Below are positions 9,107 through 19,001 of a stretch of 48,328 bases of DNA, piece by piece. Origin of the DNA: Thiomonas sp. X19 (GTDB taxonomy: Bacteria; Pseudomonadota; Gammaproteobacteria; Burkholderiales; Burkholderiaceae_C); assembly GCF_900089495.1 (NCBI RefSeq), contig NZ_LT605203.1:2663990-2712317 (forward strand), written 5' to 3'. Position 1 is the stretch's first letter. The number at the start of each line of letters is the position of its first letter. Both the position numbers and the translations under genes were made by a program. The notes beneath the pieces were generated by a model. The model was given only the letters and a program-made list of their open reading frames with translations, did not search any database and was not told the DNA's origin.

Positions 9107-10133
9107 GGCCGCACCCTGGCGCTGCAGCAGCGCCCTGCCCTGGCACCGCAGGCGCATCTGGCTGCGCTACGGCCGGATCCTGTGTCTTCGCGGCCCGCCG
9201 CGCCTGCCAGTTGCGCAAGCTGCCGACGATGCCTGCGGGCAGGAAAATGAGCAGCAGCACCAGCAAGGGGCCGAAGACCAGCATGCGGTAGTCCTGCATG
9301 AATTGCAGGTATTGGGTCACCCAGGGCAGCGCCAGCGAGCCGACGATGGGCCCGGCCACGGTGCCGATGCCACCGATCAGCATGGCCGTGACCATGTCGA
9401 AGGTGTGGGCGATACTGGCCAGATCAGGGCCGAGGAAACGGACGGTTCCGGCGTAAAGGCCGCCGGCAAATCCGGCGTAGACCACCGACAGCACAAAGGC
9501 CAGCAGCTTGGTGCGCATCACTGGAATACCCAGGGCTTCGGCCAATGGCTCGCTGTTGCGCACGGCGACGAAACTACGCCCGACCAGCGAGCGCACGATG
9601 CGCTGCATCAGCCAGGTCATCAGCACCAGACAAGCCAGCGTGAGGTTGTACTGGCCGCGCGGCGTGGCGAATTGCAGCGCCCCCAGGCCCGGTGGGACGG
9701 GAATGCCGATGATGCCCACCACGCCGTGGGTCAGGCCGTCCCACTTCTCGATCACCAGGTTGATGATGCTGCCCACGCACAAGGTGAAGATGGCGAAGTA
9801 ATGCCCGCGCAGACGCAACGACAACCAGCCGATCGGCATTCCCAATACGGCAGGAATCAGGCCCGACAACACAAAGGCCCACCAGAACGGCACGGCATGG
9901 TCCACCGTGAGGATGCCCACGGTGTAGGCACCCATGGCCATGAATCCGGCGTGGGCCAGGTTGAGTTGGCCGGTGTAACCGGTGATGAGGTTCAAACCCA
10001 GCGCGGCGATGGCGTAGATGTAGGCGAGGGAGAGCACGGACAAGATGTAGTCATTGCCGCCGGCGAGCCACGGCAAGGCTAGGGCCAGACCCAGCGGCAC
10101 AAGCCACGGCCAGGTGCGCTTGAGCTTGCGCAT
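9099..10133 (-). CDS. livM: ABC transporter permease LivM
   Basis: A 344-aa inner-membrane permease. Hydrophobic segments run from WPWLVPLGLALALPWLA near the start to GPLLVLLLIFLPAGIVG near residue 310. The motif LNLITGYTGQLNLAHAGFMA (about 47-66) is characteristic of LivM, and the cytoplasmic EAA-like loop GRSFVAVRNSEPLAEALGI follows mid-protein. The C-terminal 30 residues are Ala/Pro-rich and poorly conserved in the family. The start lies 1 bp beyond the livH stop, so translation is probably coupled. Confidence 0.94.
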   Translation of the reverse strand: MRKLKRTWPWLVPLGLALALPWLAGGNDYILSVLSLAYIYAIAALGLNLITGYTGQLNLAHAGFMAMGAYTVGILTVDHAVPFWWAFVLSGLIPAVLGMPIGWLSLRLRGHYFAIFTLCVGSIINLVIEKWDGLTHGVVGIIGIPVPPGLGALQFATPRGQYNLTLACLVLMTWLMQRIVRSLVGRSFVAVRNSEPLAEALGIPVMRTKLLAFVLSVVYAGFAGGLYAGTVRFLGPDLASIAHTFDMVTAMLIGGIGTVAGPIVGSLALPWVTQYLQFMQDYRMLVFGPLLVLLLIFLPAGIVGSLRNWQARRAAKTQDPAVAQPDAPAVPGQGAAAAPGCGHA

Positions 10134-10134
10134 A

Positions 10135-10998
10135 TCAGCGTGCCCCCTGCGTCAGCAATCCTTGCGGTCGTGCCGAGAGAATCACCACCAGCAACACGAA
10201 GGCGATGATGTCCTTGTAGTCGGTGGAAACGTAGAAACCGCCGAAACTCTCGGCCAGGCCGATGATCAGGCCGCCCAGGATGGCGCCGGGAAAGCTGCCC
10301 ATGCCACCCAGGATGATGATGACGAAGGCCTTGACGATGACCAGATTGCCCATGGTCGGGTACAGCAGGTTGATCGGCGCATACAGAGCGGCGGCCACCG
10401 CTGCGAGCGCTCCCGAGATGGCGAACACCAGATAGGTCACGCGGCGGGCATCGATGCCCACGAGTGCCGCGCCCTGCGGGTCTTGCGCCAGCGCCAGGAT
10501 GGTGGAGCCGGTGACGGTGCGCGTGAGGAAGAGATGCAGCACCACGACGAGCACGAAAGCCGCCACGACGATGAGCAGGCGCTGCAGGGGAAACGGCATC
10601 CCGGCGATTTCCAGCACGTGGCCATAAGGCGTCGGCAGGCGGTGGAACTCAGCGCCCCAGATGAACTGAGCCACAGCTTCGAGAAACAGCATCACGCCAA
10701 TGGCGCCAATCATGTCGTAAAGCTCGGGCGCCTTGCGCAAAGGGGCGAAGACCAGGGCTTGCATCAACATCGCCAGCAGCGCCACCGCTGCTCCCGCCCC
10801 GAGCATGGCCCACCAATACCCCAGCCCCAGTTTGTCGATCAGGGTGTAAGCCACATAGCCACCCACCATATACAAGGCGCCGTGGGCGAAATTGGGAATG
10901 TGCAGAACTCCGTAGACCAGCGTGAGACCGAGTGCAACGAGGCCGTAGATGGCCCCGAGCGTGAGTCCGTTGAACAACAGTTGAACGATCTGATCCAT
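10135..10998 (-). CDS. livH: ABC transporter permease LivH
   Basis: A 287-aa permease that starts the liv operon. [31 protein letters not shown] is the standard LivH N-terminus, followed by further hydrophobic helices. The region [20 protein letters not shown] is the EAA-like loop that contacts the ATPases, and [24 protein letters not shown] is a family hallmark. The gene is divergent from the MaoC-type gene; the shared 458-bp upstream region carries a perfect inverted repeat (11098-11134) that may control one or both directions. Confidence 0.94.
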   Translation of the reverse strand: MDQIVQLLFNGLTLGAIYGLVALGLTLVYGVLHIPNFAHGALYMVGGYVAYTLIDKLGLGYWWAMLGAGAAVALLAMLMQALVFAPLRKAPELYDMIGAIGVMLFLEAVAQFIWGAEFHRLPTPYGHVLEIAGMPFPLQRLLIVVAAFVLVVVLHLFLTRTVTGSTILALAQDPQGAALVGIDARRVTYLVFAISGALAAVAAALYAPINLLYPTMGNLVIVKAFVIIILGGMGSFPGAILGGLIIGLAESFGGFYVSTDYKDIIAFVLLVVILSARPQGLLTQGAR

Positions 10999-11456
10999 GG
11001 GTCTCGGCGCATTCAGGCAGGTCGAAACGTAATGTTTTTCGATTGTTACGCATTGAAGCCATCGCCGCTGGCCCTGTCAATAGGTGGAATTATGTTCTGC
11101 AGGGCAAAACTTGAAATGACCAACTTGCCCTGCAATCAGGACAAATGCAACTTGAAGGCTATTGTCCTCTAGGGTATGCGCGGTACATAGCCCAAAAATC
11201 GCTGCTTATGGTTGCAACGACGAATGCAAATTCATCGACACAACACGGCGGGCACCATGTTCGAATTGCGGCAAAAGTTGAGTCCGAAATCGTGCCAAAC
11301 TTGGCTGGTTTAGGCACGTGAGGAGCGCAGGTGGAATCGCCAGGAGGTGCTGATCAAGGCTGATTCATCGGCAACTTGCCGGATGCCCGTCAATCACATT
11401 GAGCACATTGCATTGGATTGACCACAGTGGCATTTATCGATGAGGGGATGAAGCGA
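10999..11456. other. Divergent intergenic region livH/maoC
   Basis: This 458-bp region holds no convincing gene and separates two divergent transcription units. It contains the inverted repeat at 11098-11134, three copies of AACTTG (from 11108, 11122 and 11149; the first and third extend to AACTTGAA), a small hairpin GCCAA-AC-TTGGC at 11294-11305, and ATTGCGGC near 11265, resembling half of the IclR-type operator. No clear sigma-70 promoter could be assigned with confidence. Confidence 0.5.
11098..11134. promoter_or_regulatory. Perfect 10-bp inverted repeat, likely operator
   Basis: TGCAGGGCAA (11098-11107) and its exact reverse complement TTGCCCTGCA (11125-11134) are separated by 17 bp, giving a 27-bp centre-to-centre distance. 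It lies about 100 bp upstream of livH in a divergent promoter region. No T-tract follows either arm, so a terminator is unlikely. It may bind a dimeric or tetrameric regulator that is not encoded next to it. Confidence 0.5.
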
Positions 11457-11936
11457 ATGGAGCAGGCTGCGGCAAAACCGCTGGGGATCGACGCGCTGCG
11501 TGCCCGTGCTGGCGAGGTGATCGGGACCTCGCCCTGGTTGTTGATCGAGCAGTCGCGCATCAACGCTTTTGCCGAGGCGACGCTCGATCACCAGTTCATC
11601 CATGTCGATCCTGCCCGCGCCCAGGCCACCCCGCTGGGGTCCACCATTGCGCATGGATTTCTCACGCTGTCCTTGCTGAGCCATTTCGCCGAAGCCGTGC
11701 TGCCTGACATTTCGAGCTTGGCCATGAGCATGAATTACGGCTTCGATCGGGTGCGCTTTGTGGCGCCGGTGCGCACCGGCTCTCGCATTCGGGGCGTTTT
11801 TTCACTCGTCGCGCTGGAGCAGCAAGCCGCCAACCGATTTCAAATGCGGCTCGCCGTCACGGTCGAGATCGAAGGTGAGGTCAAACCGGCGCTGGTGGCC
11901 GATTGGCAGACGGTCTTGTTCATGGTTCAGGACTGA
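11457..11936 (+). CDS. MaoC-like (R)-enoyl-CoA hydratase
   Basis: Hot-dog-fold hydratases of this type add water to trans-2-enoyl-CoA to give the (R)-3-hydroxy product. The 159-aa protein carries the MaoC hydratase motif FAEATLDHQFIHVDP, with the catalytic Asp and His, followed by GSTIAHGFLTLSLL. The ATG at 11457 is preceded at good distance by GAGGGG; an ATG at 11448 and a TTG at 11418 are alternatives. It is transcribed alone, divergent from livH, and a hairpin starts on its stop codon. It probably handles intermediates of the neighbouring acyl-CoA pathway. Confidence 0.88.
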   Translation: MEQAAAKPLGIDALRARAGEVIGTSPWLLIEQSRINAFAEATLDHQFIHVDPARAQATPLGSTIAHGFLTLSLLSHFAEAVLPDISSLAMSMNYGFDRVRFVAPVRTGSRIRGVFSLVALEQQAANRFQMRLAVTVEIEGEVKPALVADWQTVLFMVQD

Positions 11937-11959
11937 CCGGGTTTGCCGCGAACCCGGTC
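11935..11959 (+). terminator. Hairpin at the end of the MaoC-type gene
   Basis: GACCGGGTT and AACCCGGTC form a perfect 9-bp stem around a 7-nt loop, beginning inside the TGA stop codon of the preceding gene. The position and strength suggest transcription termination or mRNA 3'-end protection. The usual run of T is missing, so intrinsic termination is not certain. Confidence 0.4.
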
Positions 11960-12120
11960 GCAGGTCGGGCGGCCTGCCCCCCTTGATCAAGCTGCAAAGG
12001 AGCAGGACCCGCCGCGTTCCAGGGCGCGCCGGTAAGCCGCTCGCTGCTGGAACCGATGCACCCAAGAATCCATGCTTGGGCAACTGGCGCGCAGGCCGCG
12101 CGCAGCCTCGCCGACAAAGC

Positions 12121-12417
12121 TCATCTGGACTCGCGTTCCTGCAAGGCACGCCATTGCACCTTGCCCGTGCCGGACTTGGGCAGTTTTTGCGCCAGCATGT
12201 CGACCCAGAGAGTCACCCAGGCTCGGCGAGGTTCTCGCGTGACGCCGCGGCGAACGGGGGGACGGTGATTCGCGCTTCGCTGGAGATGTAGTCGCTGTAG
12301 GCTGCCACGATGATGTGGCTCAGGCCTTCCCCCAGCAGCGGCCGCATCTGCGCAGTTCGGGATGGTGAGGTGATGCGGCAACCCCTTGGGCCAGAATTTC
12401 CGATGGCGCGTGTTCAT
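12121..12417 (-). pseudogene. Acyl-CoA synthetase (AMP-forming) collapsed to its ends
   Basis: The reading starts MNTRHRKFWPKGLPHHLTIP, a typical N-terminus of long-chain acyl-CoA ligases. It ends QKLPKSGTGKVQWRALQERE, the conserved C-terminal Lys motif of the same family. Between them only about 50 codons remain instead of about 450. A second frame in that stretch reads MRPLLGEGLSHIIVAAYSDYI, another family segment, so there is at least one frameshift as well. The large adenylation domain with the P-loop and A5 motifs is gone. It was the last gene of the long leftward operon and would have activated the substrate with CoA. No intact replacement is seen in the window. Confidence 0.75.
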
Positions 12418-12478
12418 GGCTTGTCCCCTTTCTTGGACTTGTCGGCCTGGCGAGGTCCGATGCGATCAAGCCCACCCT

Positions 12479-13705
<1,227 letters not shown>

Positions 13706-13756
13706 GTGGATTCCTTGGTGGTTGGGTTGCGTGCTCAATAGCCGATCGATGGCCTC

Positions 13757-14815
13757 TCAATGACCAAATACGCGCTCGACTTGCGCCCAGGCAGCCTCGG
13801 CCAAAGGCCGGGCGCGGCGGCCCGCTTCGAGCGCCTGCGCGCTGGACGCGTTGCCTTGCAGCGCCCGCGCCAGCACGCCTTGCAGAATGCCGGCAAGGCG
13901 GAACATGTTGAAGGCGGCGTAGAACTCCCAGTCGCTCGGCGAGACTGGGGCGCGCTGGGTGCGCTCGCAGTAACGCGCGACGTATTCGGCCTCGCTGGGT
14001 ATGCCCAGGGCGGCCAGATCGCCGCCGACCAGGCCGCGAAATTGCCCCGGCTCCAGGCGCCAGGCCATGCAGTGATAGGCAAAGTCCGCCAGCGGATGGC
14101 CGAGGGTGGACAGTTCCCAGTCGAGCACCGCCAGGATGCGCGGCTCGGTGGGGTGAAAGACGACGTTGTCCAGGCGATAGTCGCCATGCACGATGGCGGT
14201 TTCGTCGCCCGGGGGAATGTGCGCCGGCAGCCAGTCGATGAGCTTGTCCATCGCCTCGACGCGCTCGGTTTCGCTGGCGCGGTATTGCTGCGTCCACCGT
14301 GCCACCTGGCGGGCGATGTACTGCCCCGGCTTGCCATAGTCGCCCAGCCCCAGCGCGGCCTCATCGACCCGGTGCAGGGCGGCGATCACGCGGTTCATCT
14401 CGTCGAAAATCGCCGCGCGCTCGGTGGACTGCATGCCGGGCAGGAGCGGATCCCAGAAAATGCGGCCCTCGACAAAGTCCATGAGGTAGAACGGCGTGCC
14501 GATCACGCTCTCGTCCATGCACAACAACTGCATGTGCGGCACTGGAACCTGACTCTGGCCTAAAGCCTGCATGACGCGAAACTCGCGGTCCACCGCATGG
14601 GCCGAAGGCAGCAGCTTGCCCGGCGGCTTGCGCCGCAGCACGTAACGCCGCCCGTCGGCCGCCGTCAGCAAATACGTGGGGTTGGACTGGCCGCCCTTGA
14701 ACTGCGCCACTTGCAAGGGCCCCTGCACATCCGGCATGTGCCCACGCAAGTAGTTGGCGAGGGCCGCCACGTCGAACGCCAATGCGGGGGCCACTTCGCG
14801 GGTATCGGCTTGCAT
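13757..14815 (-). CDS. Phosphotransferase family protein (APH/ACAD10-like)
   Basis: A 352-aa member of the aminoglycoside-phosphotransferase/choline-kinase fold. The nucleotide loop is QFKGGQSNPTYLL (about 38-50), with the Lys region RYVLRRKPPG. The catalytic loop is VHGDYRLDNVVFHP (His210, Asp212), and LDWELSTLGHPLADFA contains the metal-binding Asp232. Proteins of this type next to ACAD10/11-like dehydrogenases are thought to phosphorylate hydroxyacyl-CoA substrates; that role is inferred from the pairing. The ATG at 14815 follows an AGGGA site, 14 bp after the CurA-like gene. It is not an antibiotic-resistance gene by context. Confidence 0.9.
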   Translation of the reverse strand: MQADTREVAPALAFDVAALANYLRGHMPDVQGPLQVAQFKGGQSNPTYLLTAADGRRYVLRRKPPGKLLPSAHAVDREFRVMQALGQSQVPVPHMQLLCMDESVIGTPFYLMDFVEGRIFWDPLLPGMQSTERAAIFDEMNRVIAALHRVDEAALGLGDYGKPGQYIARQVARWTQQYRASETERVEAMDKLIDWLPAHIPPGDETAIVHGDYRLDNVVFHPTEPRILAVLDWELSTLGHPLADFAYHCMAWRLEPGQFRGLVGGDLAALGIPSEAEYVARYCERTQRAPVSPSDWEFYAAFNMFRLAGILQGVLARALQGNASSAQALEAGRRARPLAEAAWAQVERVFGH

Positions 14816-14829
14816 CGCTTGTCCCTGGT

Positions 14830-15830
14830 TCAGTTCAGCTTGACCAACTGCTTGCCGAAGTTCTGGCCCTTGAGCATGCCGATGAAGGCGGCGGGCGCCT
14901 GTTCCAGCCCCTGTGCCACCGACTCGCGCCATTGCAGTTTGCCGCTGGCCACCAGGCCGCCGAGTTCGCGCAGCGCCGCGGGCCACTGGTCCATATGCTC
15001 GGAGACGATGAAGCCCTCCAGTTTCAGGCGGTTGATCAACACCGTGCGAACGTTCTTCATGCAGTAGGGATCGGTGGTGTTGTAGTCGGCGATCATGCCG
15101 CACAGCGCAATGCGGCCGAAGGCGTTGGTGCGCGTCAGCAGGGTGTCGAAAATCTCGCCGCCGACGTTCTCGAACAGGCAGTCCGCCCCGTTTGGCAGCG
15201 CGCTTTCAAATCGGCCTTGAGGTTACCGGCCTTGTAGTCGACGCAGGCGTCGAAGCCCAGAACCTCCACCACATAGCGGCATTTCTCCGCGCCGCCCGCC
15301 ACGCCCACGGCGCGGCAGCCCTTGGCCTTGGCGAGTTGGCCGACCACACTGCCCACCGCGCCGGAGGCTGCGGTCACCACCACCGTCTCGCCCGTCTTGG
15401 GCTCGCAGATGGCGTTCAGCCCATACCAGGCCGTGACGCCGGGCATGCCCACCGGGCCGAGGTAGGCCGCCAGCGGCACATGGGTCACATCCACCTTTTG
15501 CAGAGCGCGCGCGGGAGCGACGCCATACAACTGCCAACCCAGCATGCCCACCACCTTGTCGCCGGGTTTGAGGTGCGGATCGCGCGAAGCCACGACCTCG
15601 CCCGCCGTGCCGCCCACCATCACCGCGCCCAGCGCCACCGGTTCGGCGTAGGACTTGGCGTCGGACATGCGCCCGCGCATATAGGGGTCGAGCGACAGCC
15701 AGTGGTTGCGCACCAGCACTTCGCCCTCGCCCGGCTCGGGCACGGGGCCACGTTCGAGCCGGAAGTGATGCTCTTCCACCCAGCCGCTGGGCCGTTCGGC
15801 AAGGACGAGTTGCAAATTATGGTCAGCCAT
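14830..15830 (-). pseudogene. CurA-like NADP-dependent oxidoreductase, frameshifted
   Basis: Medium-chain, zinc-free reductases of this family (curcumin reductase/prostaglandin-reductase-like) reduce enone double bonds with NADPH. The N-terminal part, from the ATG at 15830 with a TGGAG site, runs MADHNLQLVLAERPSGWVEE to LGFDACVDYKAGNLKADLKA, with AASGAVGSVVGQLAKAKGC as the nucleotide loop. The frame is lost at about 15200. The correct continuation (LPNGADCLFENVGGEIFDTL, then MIADYNTT...) resumes in another frame and ends normally at 14830. Restoring one G in GCGCGCTG repairs it. This is either a genuine recent mutation or a sequencing error; everything else looks intact. Confidence 0.85.
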
Positions 15831-17662
15831 GTGTGTTCTCCAGGAAAGTTGCCAGACCGCGTTCGCCCATGCGAACGAGGAGTTGCCGCGCATCGTTCCG
15901 TCCAAGTTCGTAGGCGGCGCGAATGCCGTGTTGGTTGGTGTAATCCCAGCCATTCACCGGCACGCGGCGCGAGGGCTGGATGTCGAAGCGATGTGCCGTT
16001 TGCGGCAGGGGTCGCGGCCGGGTTGCCACCCTCCCATGCGGCGCGGGTGGCCGCGAGCAACTGTTGCAGCGCCGCGGCATGCGCCTGCAGAGCCCGCAAG
16101 GCTTCGGCGCGGGCGGCGGTGGCGCGCATGCGGGCGGCGAGCATGGCCGGCCCGGCACCGCCCTCCATCACCACCTTGCGGCCAAGCAGGTCCAGCGCCT
16201 GAATGCCGTGGGTGCCTTCGTGGATCATGTTCAGGCGGTTGTCGCGCCAGTACTGCTCCACCGGAAAGTCGCGCGTGTAGCCGTAGCCGCCATGCACCTG
16301 AATGGCCAGGCTGTTGGCTTCCAGGCACCATTCCGACGGCCAGCTCTTGGCGATGGGCGTGAGCACTTCCAGCAACAGGCCGGCGTCGCGGGCCGGGGTT
16401 TCATCGCCGGTGCGGTGTTCGTCCACCAGCCGCGCGCAATACAGCTCCAGCGCCAGCGCGCCTTCGGCGTAGGCCTTCTGCGCCAGCAGCATGCGCTTCA
16501 CGTCGGCATGTTCGATGATGGCCACCGGCGGCTGGCTCGGGTCTTTGCCTGCGGGGCCGACCGGGCGCCCCTGCGGGCGCTGGCGCGCGTAGGCCAGCGA
16601 TGCATCAAAGCCCGCCATGCCCAGCATGGCAGCGGCCAGGCCGACGCCGATGCGCGCCTCGTTCATCATGTGGAACATGCAGCGCGGGCCATCGCCGGGC
16701 GCACCGACGCGCCAGCCGATGGCTCCTGCCATACCGCGCGCCGGATGGCGGCCGTCGCCGAAATTGAGCAGGGTGTTGGGCGTGCCGCGCCAACCGCATT
16801 TGTGGTTGAGCCCGGCCAGGGTGATGTCGTTGCGAAGGTATTCAACTGCCACCAAGGCCGGCTCGCCGACCCGCCCCCCGAGGGGATCAAGGAAACTTGG
16901 GGCGGCCCTGCGTTTCCTTGAGAGTCGGCCATCGGCATCGGCCATCATCTTGGGCACGATGAACAGCGAAATGCCGCGCGGGCCGGGGACGAGCTTGCCG
17001 TCCGCCCCCGGAATCTTGGCCAGCACCAGATGCACGATGTTCTCGGTGAGTTCGTGCTCGCCGGCTGAAATCCACATCTTGTTGCCGAACAGGCGGTAGC
17101 GGGGGCCGAGTGCGTCCGCCTCGAAATCGTCGCCATCCGGCAAGGCGCGGGTGGCGATGTCCGACAGGCTGGAGCCGGCCTGCGGTTCGGACAAGCACAT
17201 CGTCCCCGCCCAGCGTCCGCTGAACTCGGTTTGCGCGAACACGCGCTGCCGCGCCGGGACGCCATGCGCCATCAGCAGGTTGGCATTGCCCGCCGTGAGC
17301 ATGCCCGCGCTGATGCTGACCGAGGCCCTGGCGAAAAACGCGTTGGCTGCGGCTTCCACGGTGTAGGGCGGCTGCATGCCGCCGAGGGCTTCGGCCTGCG
17401 CCGGGGCCAGCATGCCGGACTCGGCGTAGGCCCGCCAGGCATCGTGCGTGGCTTGCGGCAGGATGACCCGGTCGCCGTCCTGGCGCGGCTTCTCAGGATC
17501 GACCGGGCGATTGAACGGCGCGTACTTGTCGCGGGCGATGCGTTCGCAGGTGTCGAGCACCGGGGTGAAGGTGGCCAAGCTGGGCTCGGCGTAACGAGGC
17601 CTTGCGTTCAGGGCTTCAACGTCGAGCCAGTCACGCAACAGGAAATCGATGGTTTGGCGCAT
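15620..17662 (-). CDS. Large acyl-CoA dehydrogenase with insertion and abnormal C-terminus
   Basis: This belongs to the roughly 600-aa acyl-CoA dehydrogenases. Family motifs are clear from residue 1 to about 549: GTMCLSEPQAGSSLSDI, GNKMWISAGEHELTENI, NHKCGWRG, NTLLNFG, MFHMMNEARIGVGL, and HGGYGYTRDFPVEQYWRD with the base-region HEGTHGIQALDLLGRKVV. Two defects are visible. Residues 249-277 are a 29-aa in-frame insertion derived from a dispersed repeat (16832-16918). After GGNPA the usual C-terminal helix bundle, about 70 residues, is missing, and the frame runs on through unrelated sequence and about 210 bp into the next gene. It starts 30 bp after the thiolase stop. Activity is doubtful. Confidence 0.8.
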   Translation of the reverse strand: MRQTIDFLLRDWLDVEALNARPRYAEPSLATFTPVLDTCERIARDKYAPFNRPVDPEKPRQDGDRVILPQATHDAWRAYAESGMLAPAQAEALGGMQPPYTVEAAANAFFARASVSISAGMLTAGNANLLMAHGVPARQRVFAQTEFSGRWAGTMCLSEPQAGSSLSDIATRALPDGDDFEADALGPRYRLFGNKMWISAGEHELTENIVHLVLAKIPGADGKLVPGPRGISLFIVPKMMADADGRLSRKRRAAPSFLDPLGGRVGEPALVAVEYLRNDITLAGLNHKCGWRGTPNTLLNFGDGRHPARGMAGAIGWRVGAPGDGPRCMFHMMNEARIGVGLAAAMLGMAGFDASLAYARQRPQGRPVGPAGKDPSQPPVAIIEHADVKRMLLAQKAYAEGALALELYCARLVDEHRTGDETPARDAGLLLEVLTPIAKSWPSEWCLEANSLAIQVHGGYGYTRDFPVEQYWRDNRLNMIHEGTHGIQALDLLGRKVVMEGGAGPAMLAARMRATAARAEALRALQAHAAALQQLLAATRAAWEGGNPAATPAANGTSLRHPALAPRAGEWLGLHQPTRHSRRLRTWTERCAATPRSHGRTRSGNFPGEHTWLTIICNSSLPNGPAAGWKSITSGSNVAPCPSRARAKCWCATTGCRSTPICAGACPTPSPTPNRWRWAR
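16871..16925 (+). repeat. Dispersed palindromic repeat, copy A (inside a gene)
   Basis: The core TCAAGGAAACTTGGGGCGGC (16888-16907) is followed by CCTGCGTTTCCTTG. CAAGGAAAC and GTTTCCTTG form a 9-bp inverted repeat, and CCCC..GGGG lies just left of it. A second copy, with core TCAAGGAAGCTTGGGGCGGC, is found on the minus strand at 45953-45990. Here the unit sits in frame inside an acyl-CoA dehydrogenase gene at a point where the family has no residues, so it was inserted. Confidence 0.7.
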
Positions 17663-17692
17663 GGCTCAACGGCGGCTCTTTGCAAGCGGCAA

Positions 17693-18874
<1,182 letters not shown>

Positions 18875-19001
18875 GGGGAACTCCAATGGGTAGGGTGTGA
18901 TGCGTGTGACGTGGTGGTGCGCCGATGCGTGCCTGCGCGCGAGCCGATGGTCCGGTAATCAGGGCACGGGCGATCAGGGTTCGGGGGCGGAGTTTGAGTG
19001 G

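Noticed and set aside
13757..14815. Antibiotic phosphotransferase resistance gene
   Set aside because: The fold is APH-like, but the sequence type and pairing with an ACAD10/11-like dehydrogenase point to acyl-CoA metabolism.
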